The translations under genes were made by a program, and so were the position numbers. Positions 20,325 through 31,829 of a stretch of DNA of 64,000 nucleotides are shown piece after piece. The stretch lies in contig OY294069.1 in the NCBI GenBank assembly GCA_958510875.1, positions 176,310,868-176,374,867 of the forward strand. The letters are read 5' to 3'. Every line of letters starts with the position of its first letter. The first letter of the stretch is position 1. The notes under the pieces were generated by a model. That model saw only the letters and a program-made list of their open reading frames with translations, searched no databases and was not told the DNA's origin. Source of the stretch: Endomychus coccineus (Eukaryota; Arthropoda; Insecta; Coleoptera; Endomychidae).

Positions 20325-20354
20325 CATTACGAAACTCACATCAGTGTCGTAATG
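20325..20354. repeat. Hairpin next to the palindrome
   Basis: 8-bp stems CATTACGA/TCGTAATG surround a 14-base loop. Its closeness to the 28-bp palindrome suggests a structured element end. Confidence 0.6.
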
Positions 20355-20366
20355 TTTGACATTTCA

Positions 20367-20385
20367 TATTGGTAGTAGGTAAAAT
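20367..20385. repeat. 19-bp inverted repeat, right member
   Basis: This is the exact reverse complement of 12018-12036. With the provirus removed the two would be only about 0.7 kb apart. Confidence 0.45.
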
Positions 20386-21990
20386 GCATTACGTAGACTT
20401 TGAATGAAATTTCAATTAACATAGAGTACATATTAACGTCTTCCATTAGCGGCTTCTAAATCACTTCCACTATATTTTCCGTTCCTACAATCATACATTT
20501 GCCGAGCAGAAGTCTCCGAAATCTATGTTGCGTAGAAAAGTGAGAGAAGTCACATAATCAATTGATCACAGTTCATTTCTAATGATGTCCCGGACAACAT
20601 ATCAAATTTTTCGAGTTACTTACTCAATCCTAAAAGTTTTTCAGCCCTTTATGGGTGTCAGACATAGGGAGTTGAGGCTTTCTCGGGGTCACATATCCAG
20701 AATTTTCTCCATTTCTACCAGTCCTATGTTTGTAGTTTGTGATCTATGATCTTGAAGTTTCTTTACTCTTTTCTCTACTGTATCTAGTTATGTTTTTCCT
20801 CTATTATTCTTCTTCGTCATTCTTGTTTCAGTCCCCTTTATGTAAACAAAAAAAAAACCGATCTGCTTTTCTTCTATACAACGTTCTACTGGTTACGATA
20901 TGTATCTTTTCAGATATAATCTAAAGTTTTCTCAGGAATCTCATTTCTTGGACTTTTTAATGTGATTCTGAGTGATTAGATCAGTATGAGAACTTCGTTA
21001 AACGTTTGTACTCTTGTTTCTTTAAGCACGTTTTTGTTTCCTAGAAACATTGTTGTTATAATATTGAAGAGTTTTCTAGTGTTTAATTAATTACCTATAT
21101 TTAATTTTCCAATATTTCGATATAATTGTTCTATTTAAACTTTTATCTATTCTATTTGCTTAATTTATATTCTTATTGTTGGTTTGTTCTTCTTTGCTCA
21201 AGAGGATCATAGTTTTAATTGTTTTAATAATTATTTACAACCGATAATAATATTTTATAATTAAAATTCCTCAAAATATGAATTTGTTTTGTTCTTGGAA
21301 TGCTGACTGCTAAATGTTAGAGGAATACAACCGTACAAATCTTGGTTCATGTACATTGGCGCCACGTCTTAGATCCACTATGTGTGGCTCATAACTTACA
21401 TAAAACAGATGACCCTCTTTGCCTTCACTGGATATCGAATACAAAACTTTTCTTGTATTATCTTCCCATCTAAATCATTTAACGATTACTCCAGTTATTC
21501 ACCCGAGATGTGAGCACGATGGATTTGATTACTGTTACCTGTTTTGAATAGATTTCGTTTCATGTTTTAACACCTTAGATTGAAATATTTCTTTTATTGT
21601 TTGTACGGCTTAACTGTATTGTAATCAATTGTCTTCCTATTAATGTTTAAGTTATTTTTCTTCTTTGACATCGCGTTTCCTTCCCGAATTTATTTGTTAT
21701 TTTTTAAACTAGTATTGGATCCATGATTTTGTCTAGGGTGGTTTTACCTATTATTGATGAAATTAATTATACATTTGATAGTAATTATAGTGGTTATATT
21801 GCATCAAAGTAGCTTACATTTATTTTTAAACAATTACGCGCCGATTGTAGTTATGCAAGTCAAATAGGGATATTTTTTTCATACGACAAATTGCAGTTAA
21901 TGCGAGGTTAACTCTCTAACTCCTGATATTAACATGGAAGGAGATGGGAATATGTAAAAGTACCAGCAAACGACGAAAAAAGTGGAGAGG
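20386..21990. other. Intergenic, nothing recognised
   Basis: AT-rich and rich in T runs. No coding motif or repeat was recognised on either strand. Confidence 0.4.
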
Positions 21991-21992
21991 TT

Positions 21993-22763
21993 CTAGGACA
22001 AGGTTGAAACGTCGCTGAAAAAGAAAACAGATAGTATGCCACAGTCGAAAATCTCATCCCATCTTCGAGTAGGACGCATTAAAACTTTCTGACTGATATG
22101 TCATTCGGTTCTGTTTTGACACCCATCGAAAGCAAGCAGCCTTAATAATTTTTGTAAACATGGAAAACAGTGAATTTGGCGATGTTCAAGCGTGATAAGA
22201 ATGAATTTTTGCTCTGTTTCTAACCAGGGACGAAACATGAATTCATCACAACATATGAGAGATCAAAGAACAGTCGAAACAGTGGACTTGTTCTGGTGAT
22301 TCGAAGCCAAAAAACACCAAAGCAGGCTTATCGGTCAACAATGTCATGGCGTTAGTTTTTTGGGATGCACACGATATCCTTCATATCGATTACCTTGAAA
22401 AGGGCAAAACAGTCACCGGCAAATATTATTTAGAGCTGTTGGATCGATTCGACGCCGATTTGAAGCGAAAGCGGTCGCATTTGGCAAAGAAAAAAATGCT
22501 CAGTCGTAATGGCAAAATTGCATAAATTGCGTTACCAGTTGGTTCGTTATCCACCATATGTCCAGATTTTTGCCCCTGCCGATTCTTATCTATTTCCAAA
22601 CTTGAAGAAATAGCTCGGAGGAAAGGGATTCGTCTCCAACGATGAGGTCATCGCTGAAACAAACGCCTATTTTGAAGGATTGCCGAAATCTGGAAGTGAG
22701 CGAAAAAGGATTATGTTGAGAAATTCTTGTTTCATTCTTCAGGGATTTTTCACCTTGCCCTCG
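21993..22763 (+). pseudogene. Mariner (DD34D) transposon, internally deleted
   Basis: The ends resemble the other local mariner copies: AGGACAAGGTTGAAACG on the left and the inverse TTTTTCACCTTGCCCTCG before TA on the right. Inside, a plus frame gives a DET-IHH block (first catalytic Asp), EQSKQW, VMALVFWDAHDILHIDYLEK, GKTVTGKYYLELLDRF, KRSHLAKKKML, then a jump to a YLFPNL-like block and GFVSNDEVIAETNAYFEGLP. The segment holding the second catalytic Asp (HQDNAP) is deleted, and stops are present. It is inactive. Confidence 0.85.
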
Positions 22764-22769
22764 TATATC

Positions 22770-24110
22770 CAGGGAAATGCGTGGAAGCCGATAATAGCAA
22801 AAGGTATATGGATTCTCAGGATTTAGTAAGCCAACAACTTTGATGAATGTTACCTACTTTCATCAAATCTATTTATGGCAATTTCGAACTTTGGTCTTCA
22901 TTCTAAAAAGGAAAGCTTATGTAGAGCGTACAGTACTGATGATGGTAACTCAGCTGTCGAAATATGCATTAAGATCCACAAATTTTGATTATGTGTGTCA
23001 GGACATTCAATTCGCGGAATATTTATTTAAAAATAAAATTATATTAGCCAATTATTCACTATTTACTTGTTATTGTTATAAATGATAATCTGTGAGTACG
23101 TAGGTAAGTGGGTGCCAAAATAGTATTCAACGAACGGAGGTAATAAGAACCGCAATGAGTAGTAAGAAGGAATAAGGGTCAAAAGCAGACACTTGTTTAA
23201 AAGGTTTTTTCCGACATCGACACACTGAAGACATTGATATAAGCTATGCATGTCAAATATGAGACTCACTTGACAGATACAGTCTTTCCTATAGCCGGAG
23301 GTGGCGCCTATTGCATATATCACAACGCTTGGTACCTACGCCACGTTGCCAAACCTCTCTTACTGCTATTACTTTAAGTACTAACTAAATTGCATGAGTG
23401 GATAATGATACACTGGAAATGAATGACTACCCAAAAACATTTTTCAATCCCATCATCAAAGAAAGAATAAACAAAATCTATAATGGAACGTCATATGTAA
23501 ATAACATAAACATAATTTCATAACATTGCCATACATTCGGACCTCCGATAATATTAAGAAATGTTTGAAAAAATATGATATAAATACTGCGCATAAACCT
23601 ACTAACTGTTGAGAGATATTTTTCAAATCTAAAGCATTCTTAACATATTAAAACGAAAACAAATTAGACCATGCTGTAACGAAGCTTAAATTTTGAAATA
23701 TCATTTATTTTAGATCGGGCAGTAAATACGGATATTACATGCAAACTTAATTTGAACAGTTCCTTATTTCAATATATATGTATTCCGTGATTTTCACTTT
23801 TCTAAATTTCCGCAATTTTGAATAAGTGTAATTATTCAAATAGACGAATCTAATTCATGCCCGTTTAAAAATTGCATTAATTCCGATAAAATATGTTGCA
23901 AAAACAGGGGCCTGGCAAGTTAACGCATCAATGTTTTGAACAACCTTATGTATAAAAAGGCGATAACACTTGTTTATTGTGCCGGGAGGAACTAGTGGAG
24001 CATAATGTGCGCGAATTTTAGATCTAAAAAGTAGCGTCACTTTTAAGCATTGTTCGGGACATAAGTTAAAATACCCTTGGCACAAAATGAGGAATTGGTA
24101 GAGCAGACTT
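22770..24110. other. Intergenic; repeat flank of the mariner copy
   Basis: The first ~60 bp (AGGGAAATGC, then TAATAGCAAAAGGT) match the sequence downstream of the MITE at 10861-11233 (from 11236), so both mariner copies share an outside flank. The rest shows nothing I can assign. Confidence 0.45.
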
Positions 24111-24129
24111 GACCAGAACCTCGGAAAAC

Positions 24130-24137
24130 ATATAAAA
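24130..24137 (+). promoter_or_regulatory. TATA-box-like core promoter, possibly of a solo LTR
   Basis: TATAAAAG is followed about 30 bp later by a CT-rich stretch (TCGCTCTCTTTTGTG). There is no long ORF downstream on the plus strand up to 25 kb. The whole 23.9-24.9 kb block, rich in ACCG words, could be a long LTR or a non-coding transcript start; neither is established. Confidence 0.3.
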
Positions 24138-24883
24138 GCAGTGACCGATAAAAGATCGCTCTCTTTTGTGCTCTCTGGTGATTTTGATTTTCAAATAGTA
24201 CAGTTGCTCTTTTGTGATTTTGAATCAGTACCGTTGAAGTGTGATTAAGATAAGAATCGAAGTGAATTAATTATTATCCGAGTTCAAGTCAGATTTAAAC
24301 TGTGAATTAACAATAGTGTTCCGTTAAGTGAATTGTTACATAAGGTAAATGATAGCTTAATATTTTATTTTCGGGCATTACGATATATTTTCCGATCCGA
24401 TCGAATTTTAACCGTTTGATATATCGTAGTGCGTTTTAACATTTCAAGTGACAATGCTATCTGAATAAATTACCGAACACCGCTTATTACGTTAGGAACT
24501 GTTTGATTTGTATTTTCCGCAAATGATAAATGTAAATCATTTATCAACCGATCCCATACCGTTGAAGTGAATTTAAATACCGAACATATCGTAAAGTAGA
24601 TATGTTGAAATAGTTTTCAAATACCGTTTGAGCTTCATTACATTTTTCACCTGGGTAAATTTTTGTGAATTATACCGTTCAATTGCATTCCACTAATTGT
24701 TCCGAAAGTGTACTTGTTATAATTATTATATATTTTAATATTTGGAATTCCCCGTTTTATTCAACTATTTCTGCTCCATCTTCAAACGAGCTAAGTTTTA
24801 ACCAGGTATCAATTGTAATTAAAGCCTACAATTTTGATACTGTTTTCTGCCCAATGGGCCCTGGTTTTACTTCACTGTAGCTA

Positions 24884-24942
24884 CCCTAGGGACAAGGCTA
24901 TCTATGGATAGCATAGTGACAAGCCTTGTGGTGAAGACCCTA
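24884..24942. repeat. Hairpin / interrupted palindrome
   Basis: Nested inverse pairs CTAGGG/CCCTAG and ACAAGGCT/AGCCTTGT enclose a near-palindromic CTATCTATGGATAG. Function is unknown. Confidence 0.5.
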
Positions 24943-24959
24943 GCAGAAGTTTTCAAAAA

Positions 24960-26260
24960 GGAGTCAACCTTTAGGAAAATCTAGAGCCCGAGGATTTGAA
25001 ATAACCAGTTTACCGAAAAGTCGCAAGGTACACGTTATAATGCTATTAAAACCATCATCAGTTAAAAATTCTTCAACCGAGTAATAGGCCTTCTCTTTTA
25101 AAATATTGATTATTCCTTTTTAAAAATTTTCAATGGCTTATTTTTCATAGGAATTGGAATTTTATTATATATTTTTATTAGCATGTATTTTACATTTTTC
25201 TGTAGGTAGGAGAAATTGTATTTTTTGCAGGTTAGATTTTCCTTGAATCTGGTGTTGTGTGAATGATCTAGCGTTTTGAAGAATGTAGGATTATTTCCAA
25301 TAAAAATTATACATTCATATGTATATAAATACTGTACATAGTAAATATTTTATGTGTAATAAAATATTGTTTACACTTTTCTTTATATGTTAAACCAAAT
25401 ATGTTTCGAATAAATCTTTTTTGTAATCTAAATATTCTGATTGAATCTGTAGAATTACTCCAAAATATGATTCCGCATCGTAGTCTCGACTCAATATAGG
25501 CATAGTATGCGGTAAGTGAAAACCATTCTACATGTTTTCGGTTCCAACAAATGAGGGATGTTGATGATTATAGTTAACAGCTTTTGTCTAATGTATGAGA
25601 TTATCCAAATTGACGAGTGGAGTAGATAACATTTCAGTAATGGGGCATTTAGTCCTTATGAATTCCTTCTTCCGTTTAACGATTGATCGGTCACATCGGC
25701 AACAATGCAATGGAATCACTTTCCTCCCCACACATTCGTTTATGCAAACGTGTCATAATTTGGCAGATAATTGGTCGGGTGCCTCCACGACTAGACGATA
25801 GGACTTTATAGTACAGACGCGCCTCATAGATAACTAATTGGCCACTTTTCACTTTTTGTCACATTAACGCTATTTCACTATACTTGAAACAGACGCAATA
25901 TTTGCGAGAGAAGTCCCTCATCTTCCAAACTGTGAATCACTAATGTATGTGGATGAATTATTTTATTGGATCCATAGATTGCAATGAATTACTTAGAATC
26001 GTCATTTCTGGATTTCTGAAACATTCTTACAATTCATCCAATTCATGTTTTGATGACCGACATGTCATTTACACACACTTTTTGAGGAAACATCATATTC
26101 GTTTCAAGGAAAAAAAAGAAAAATGGTCGACTTTTCAGAATAAATCCAGTCAATGAAGCATTTTCACTATATTTTTTTTTCGTAAATGGATTTTTATGAA
26201 ATGTGGTGTAAAGGTTCCTGAAGGGACCAGGATAGCAGGCAAATCAAAGTGCCCAACTCA
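24960..26260. other. Intergenic, nothing recognised
   Basis: No gene or repeat was recognised. Short open frames lack motifs. Confidence 0.4.
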
Positions 26261-26269
26261 AGAAATTAT

Positions 26270-27950
26270 TGGGTAAAACCTTTGAAGAAGTTGCTGGGTA
26301 CATAATGCAAGTTTTTTACCCTTTCCTTCGGAAAAAAATGCCCTCTTCGAGTTATATCCTTTTAGAATGGAAGGGCTGAGGGTTAAAAAATATATTAAAA
26401 AGGCAAATATGTAGAAATCACATATAAAAATAAATAAACATTATCTGTTGTCGAAAAATACACATTTCTATAACCTTTCTCCAAAAATAAATATCTTCCG
26501 ACTTTTCTTCAATAAAACGTGAAACAGTCAAGATAGGAGGAGGGGGTTTAGGCGGTAGGAATCCGGCACACCCGGGGGCTGGGGCACTCGAGACGTCTAT
26601 GCATGATTTCCCCTCCTCTACGCAAAAAAAAACAGTCAAGATAAGTTTGAAGTTTGGGGGTACTAAAGGAAGGGTGAATCCTGGACTTTTGAAAATGCCT
26701 GGAACATCTAACTTAATGCCATATAAACATATTTTGTTAGAAAACTAAAAAAAGACACATTTTTTAACGATTTATTGACACTACTTCACGCTGCCCGTAG
26801 TACTTGACTGAGGATTGAAATCTTCCAAATCAAAATATATTGATCCGATTTTGATGAAATCCACAACTAAGAAGTGTTTGGGGTTGCTGATTGTGAAATC
26901 GTCAGCAAAATTTGAAAATTAAAGCCGGTTGATCTATTGATCTAATATGGAGGATCGCTAAAATTAAAAAAAAAAAATTATGTTAAAATGTGTAAAACAG
27001 TTATGTATGAATTTTTGTCCTCAAAATGAAGACTTTTTAGTCTCGAAACTTATAGAGAAAAAATGCATGTTCTTTGAGTTACAGCCCTTTCAAAAATCAA
27101 TTTAAATTGATTTTCCTTCATATTTAAGGTAAAATAATGGCAATCTAATCATTTGAAAATATTTCAATGGCACTTTTTAATTAAAGTTCTTCCTCACCCT
27201 TGATCTCTAACAGGGCTGTAACTCGCGTTTTTCGAAAATAAGTACCAGAATAGAAAATCTTATATACATTTTTTTTCGATATTCGGCGCTAGTCGAATTT
27301 TCTAATTTCAACGAGCCGCCATATGTTATCAACTGTTTGGAATTTTTGAATTTTGATGGCAAATTCTTAATCAGCAACCCCAAAAGCCCCCCAGTTGTGA
27401 ATTTCGTCAAAATTGAACTAATATATTTCTATTTGGAAGATTTGAACCCTTAATCCCGATTTACCGAGTTACCGACAGCGCATACAAGTTCCAATAACTA
27501 GGAAAATATATGTTTTTCAATTTTCAAAAGGAACATGTTTATTTGGCATTAAGCTAGATACTCCAGGCATTGTGAAAAGTCCAGAATTCACCCACCTTGT
27601 CGTACCCCCCTCAAACTTAACTTGACAGTTTTACAGTTTTTTGAGGAAATGTTGAACTACATTTTTTTTGGAGAACATTTATAGAAACATGTGTATTTTT
27701 GGGCGACACTGTTTGATTACTTGCCTCTTCATATAGTTTCTTATTCCCCACTCTTTTCGCTCTAAAAGGTCTGTAACTCGGAAATGTGAAAATGTGGAGG
27801 TGAAAAGTTGCATTATGGACTCAAAAATGTATGTATACCAGTTTTTTCCCATTAGGAAACTTTCCCAAAGACTCAAATTTTCGAGTGGGTCGTTCTGAAT
27901 CCATTCACTGAAAGGAAATTGGTGTGTTTTTTCGGCTTTATTGAGCTTAC
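26270..27950. repeat. Giant imperfect inverted repeat, about 1.7 kb
   Basis: The left arm (about 26270-26960) and the reverse complement of the right arm (about 27280-27950) align over their length. Shared blocks include AATGCCTGGA, CAAATCTTCCAAAT and GGGGTTGCTGATT. The loop contains GAGTTACAGCCCTTT near 27077, mirrored as AGGGCTGTAACTCG near 27213, so the palindrome continues inward. Arms differ at many sites. No coding frame is credible. Best read as a large foldback/MITE-like element, or an old inverted duplication. Confidence 0.8.
26536..26629 (+). mobile_element. 94-bp 5'-truncated LINE tail with 14-bp target duplication
   Basis: A GC-rich block ending CCCTCCTCTACGC plus a poly(A) run is bracketed by the direct repeat AAACAGTCAAGATA (26522-26535 and 26630-26643). 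It lies in the left arm of the giant inverted repeat and is absent from the right arm. The same block ends the longer LINE copy at 29047-29666. Confidence 0.85.
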
Positions 27951-27959
27951 TATACAAAT

Positions 27960-29034
27960 TATTACCATAATTTAAGACAACATTTTTTTAATAAAATCAG
28001 CACGTGAACTAAAACAATTATATATCTATTCTGTGCCTTTGGAACCCCTTGATTGACGGTTTTCCTACTTCTTACTAGTTCTTACAAAGATATATAATGT
28101 AAACAAAATAGTTGCCGATTGGTTCCCTTCGATTTGACCAAGGAATAAAGATTATCCATTGAATTGAAATCCGGTATGGATGGAATAGATGAACGAAGAT
28201 CTTGGAATATTATTGAAAGAAAATCATATTTTCAATTTTCAAGACAACGAAAAGTGTCAACACGTCAACTATCCGAGAAAATTAGCATTTCTGATTTCGA
28301 TGCCCATAAAACCCCTTCCTCGACCGCGATGAAGATGTAATGGAGAGTTATTCTTTGAAATAACACAGCGCGATTTATTTAAATAGATGCGTTATATAGG
28401 AAATATTTTATTTTGTGAAATAACTGAACCGGAGGAGCTGATATGCTGCCATCTTACTTCAATATTCAGAACTCTGTACATATGGAATCCTTCTTACCCG
28501 CTGAAAAAGAGCGTTGAAAAGAAGAATACTATATAATGGAAAGGTATCTGTAATTTAGTTTATTAGCTTTGTGATGCTTTAGCTACTGCTTCAGAGATGG
28601 CGCGCAAACTAATTACAACTCTAGGGTAGAATATTTTGTTGCTATCAACATAGATGTCCTTATTGATCCAATCTGTAGGAAGATGTGATAATAATAATGA
28701 TTATTCTTATGTTAACTTCTAAACAACGTTTAAATTAAATGGTAAAATGTGAATAAAATAATATCATTATAGGCCTTTCTGCTTCCTTTCAAGAGAACAC
28801 CTAGCGAGTAATTTCATTTTTAATAATATAATCAGTGGAGTAGGTAGGACTTTTCTTCAGGTACAATTTTGATTTATAGAAATTCGGTCGCACTATGTTC
28901 ATCTCATCCCTATCGTTTAGACTTTAGAAAATGCTTATAAAATATGCAGAATTTTCACAGGCTTTCCACAAAAGAAAGCTTCAAATTCTTTAGATTTGAT
29001 ACATACTTTTTTCTATACTTTGACTACACGAGAG
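27960..29034. other. Intergenic, nothing recognised
   Basis: AT-rich, with no motif found. The last ~40 bp (CTATACTTTGACTAC) belong to a dispersed repeat also seen near 3630. Confidence 0.4.
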
Positions 29035-29046
29035 GAAAACCTATAA

Positions 29047-29666
29047 GTTTTTTTTATTTTTTTTTGCGTAGAGGAGGGGAAATCTTGCATAGACGCTTCG
29101 GGTGCCCGTGCCCCCTGGTGTGCCGGATTCCTACCGACTAAAACCCCTCCTTCGTGAGGTTGGTTGTCCTTCCTAAGGGCCCCCACTGCACTGCGGTCAT
29201 CATAGTCCTATTGTGCCCTCACATGTTACTACCTCCTCATCAGTCCGGTGTATTCTATGAATTTCAGTAGCCTGATATAGGGGATACTTCTGATTTCCTC
29301 GGGTGTAGTTTTATCGTCTCCGAGGTATGTCCGACGACCAACCACGTATGCCGTACACTGACATAGCACATGCATAGATGTTTAAATTTCCACACGTAAC
29401 CCCTGCATGTAGGCTGATTTACCAGACCCATCGTGTCGAGGTGTTTGTTGTATGGGGTGTGTCCTGTCAGGAATGCAACAAGATTCCGTATTTCTTGCCT
29501 GCTGAACGTCAGCAGATTTTTCACTCGTTGCTGCTGGAGATCTCACATCAGTCGCTTGGAGTGCGACATACGGGGCAGTTCTCTCCAGTAGGCACGGTCC
29601 TCTATCTCGAGCCAGATTCCGTTGTGGCATGAGAAATGCCACAGGTTGGCTCTGGTTCAATCAGTA
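29047..29666 (-). mobile_element. 5'-truncated LINE with RNase H-type C-terminus (family C)
   Basis: On the minus strand, about 29580-29400 encodes KNLLTFSRQEIRNLVAFLTGH, then KHLDTMGL and CRGY. This is the segment after the RNase H domain of I/R1-type LINE ORF2 proteins, where a LTGH..L..HL..MG...-C block is typical. A 3' UTR follows and then a poly(A) tail, seen as oligo-T at about 29048-29065. The copy is bracketed by AAAACCTATAA on both sides (29036-29046 and 29667-29677), an 11-bp target duplication, so this is one insertion. Confidence 0.8.
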
Positions 29667-29677
29667 AAAACCTATAA

Positions 29678-29790
29678 TGGTCGAAGAACATCGTGTGAGC
29701 CAGAGCTGAAACTTGGGAGTATCTCCTCTCCCAACTTTCCTCCGCTAGCTCACACGATGCTCTTCGAACATTAGCTTCCATCTTCTCCGG
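29678..29790. repeat. Inverted pair of LINE family A 3' ends
   Basis: GTCGAAGAACATCGTGTGAG near 29690 and CTCACACGATGCTCTTCGAAC near 29750-29770 are inverse copies about 50 bp apart. The same arrangement exists near 8768-8862. It results from two head-to-head 3' ends of one LINE family. Confidence 0.6.
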
Positions 29791-29811
29791 GAAGACAGAT
29801 CCCACCATTTC

Positions 29812-30060
29812 TAATATGATGATCATGTCAGCTACAACTATGCCTAGGAAGTCTTCCATATCCATGCTCGGAATCACCACCAACAGCATGATGTGGGATC
29901 ATGTGAGGTTCATTGCAAAAACCGCTTTACAAAAGCTTGGTTTTCTATTCCGTGCCAAGAGTTACTTCACATCCCAGCAGCTCCTCATAATCTACAAAGC
30001 ACAGATTCGACCTGTCCTGGAGTACTGTTCATGTTCTCTTCTTCACCGTGAAAAATATTT
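29812..30060 (+). mobile_element. LINE family A thumb/C-terminal fragment
   Basis: Plus frame: HVRFIAKTALQKLGFLFRAK, then YFTSQQLLIIYKAQIRPVLEYCS. This is the conserved region after the RT palm in LINE ORF2 (normally ...IRP-LEYCSHVW). It stops soon after. Confidence 0.8.
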
Positions 30061-30099
30061 TTTTGTGTATTTAGTGCAAAAAGGGTATATTTGCTGAGT

Positions 30100-30585
30100 G
30101 CAACAAATATGATTTTGGCACATGCTTATCAAATTTCTTTTTGTTTCAAATTTTATTGGAGTATTTTACAATACAAGAAATATTACTATAATTCTTAGAA
30201 TAGTTCTAATAACCTTAATTAAACTAACCATATTCTTATAAAACTAGTTTTATTTTTTTTTAGTTAATTTCAATTTTTATATTGCAGTGAGTGAGTGCTG
30301 GTCAATGTTCTTCATTTATTTTTGATTGTAGATGTCTCAGGTTCTTCAGTAAAAACTCTTTTTCGGATTATTATGAAGTTTCTGGTACTGGTACTTGGTT
30401 CATCTTCCAACATTTGAGCCGCTATTTCAGTTTTTTTAGAAATTTACTCCTCAATGTAGCACTCAGCAAAATTTGAAGATTTCAATCGTCCATGGCGTTT
30501 TAATGTTAACATGTGTGCCCACGATTCTACAAGCAATGTTGCAGAAGATCTGCGAAAACAGTGTCCTGTGTATTGCATTGGGTTT
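30100..30585. other. Intergenic, nothing recognised
   Basis: AT-rich stretch without recognisable coding or repeat content. Confidence 0.4.
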
Positions 30586-30589
30586 TCAA

Positions 30590-30845
30590 TATTTCATGTT
30601 TGAAGTTCGGATTATAAAGATACGCTGAAGCTCTTGGATTCTGTCCAGAACAGTGCTATTCGTCTGACCTGCCAAACTTATTCCTACCATACTTCATTTT
30701 TCTATGGAATGGCGAAGTTGTGGAATCCTTTGCCGATTGAGGTCTTTCCTCATGCTTATAATCTCCAAACCTTCAGAAAAAATTCTAATGCCTATGTCCT
30801 CTCCAATATTTCACCGTTGACTCACACGATTTTCTTAGAGTAGTC
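30590..30845 (+). mobile_element. LINE family A C-terminal end
   Basis: Plus frame: LLDSVQNSAIRLTC-like start, then MAKLWNPLPIEVFPHAYNLQ, TFRKNSNAYVLSNISPLTHT and IFLE before the stop. The LWN-LP-EVFP-...NLQTFK pattern is the usual C-terminus of this LINE group. It complements the piece at 29812-30060. Confidence 0.8.
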
Positions 30846-30849
30846 AAAG

Positions 30850-31825
30850 GATTTTGATAAACAAACTCGTTTTAAGTAGGTTATTACAAAAATAAAGAGA
30901 TTTATTCAATAAAGGACATTTTTAAAGCTACAAAAGTACTATTCATATCAAATTAGTTCAAAGCCGCAACCAAAAAAGTTGATTATCTCAAAAACGTAAA
31001 AACGCATTTAGCCTAGTTTTGGAAAAGAGCTGTTCAATTGTTTTACCACACTGTGGAATTCTCAAACATTGGAGTTGTCACAACTATGTTTTGCAGTAAA
31101 TTTTTTATGAAATATCGAACTCTTTGTAGCTAAAGAGCTACTGCCACAAATGTTCCATCAAGCATTCAAAATTTTCAGCAAATAATTTTGGTTTTTATAT
31201 TTTTGATAAATCTAAAATCATCTATCACCTCGCTTTCCTATAGAAAAGATCGAAGTCATTTCAAATATGCCGTTTCGATTCAATGATAATAATAATAATA
31301 AACGTAGGTCTAATATTGCTAACGTTTTATTTCTGACACATAGCGTGCACAAATTCATAAGGAAGCAGCGTGGCTGTCGGCACCCCATAATCAGCCAGTC
31401 TATTATGCAGACATTGTTGAAACATAGAAGTATGCCCAGCTCACTTACGGTCCTCTGTAGGGTGCATCCCACACTCAGCAGGACGTTTTAATAATACGTG
31501 ATTATCAGAATCTAATAAATAGCTGTCCACAGAAACACACGACTTTTTCCTCTTAATGCCTTTTAATATACTTATCACTTTCATATTATGAGATACAAAG
31601 TGGAATGGCTATAGAGAAGTAAAAAGACCCTGAAACGATAAAAGGACCACAAAACCATTGCCATCGTGTAATACCGGTTTATTTGACGAATAGTGTATAA
31701 TTATTACAGAATAATATGGTACATGAATCTTGAAAAATTGAGGAGCATATAAATATCTTTTCGAATAACTCTGCTCCCATAGTGAATTTTGCATTAGAAT
31801 AAATATTATTTAATATCGTCAATCA
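30850..31825. other. Intergenic, nothing recognised
   Basis: Contains a short AAT trinucleotide run near 31286. Nothing else could be assigned. Confidence 0.4.
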
Positions 31826-31829
31826 AAAC

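Noticed and set aside
26418..26639. Proline-rich ORF on the minus strand (PPKPPPP)
   Set aside because: The proline run comes from the GC-rich LINE tail inserted at 26536-26629, read in antisense.
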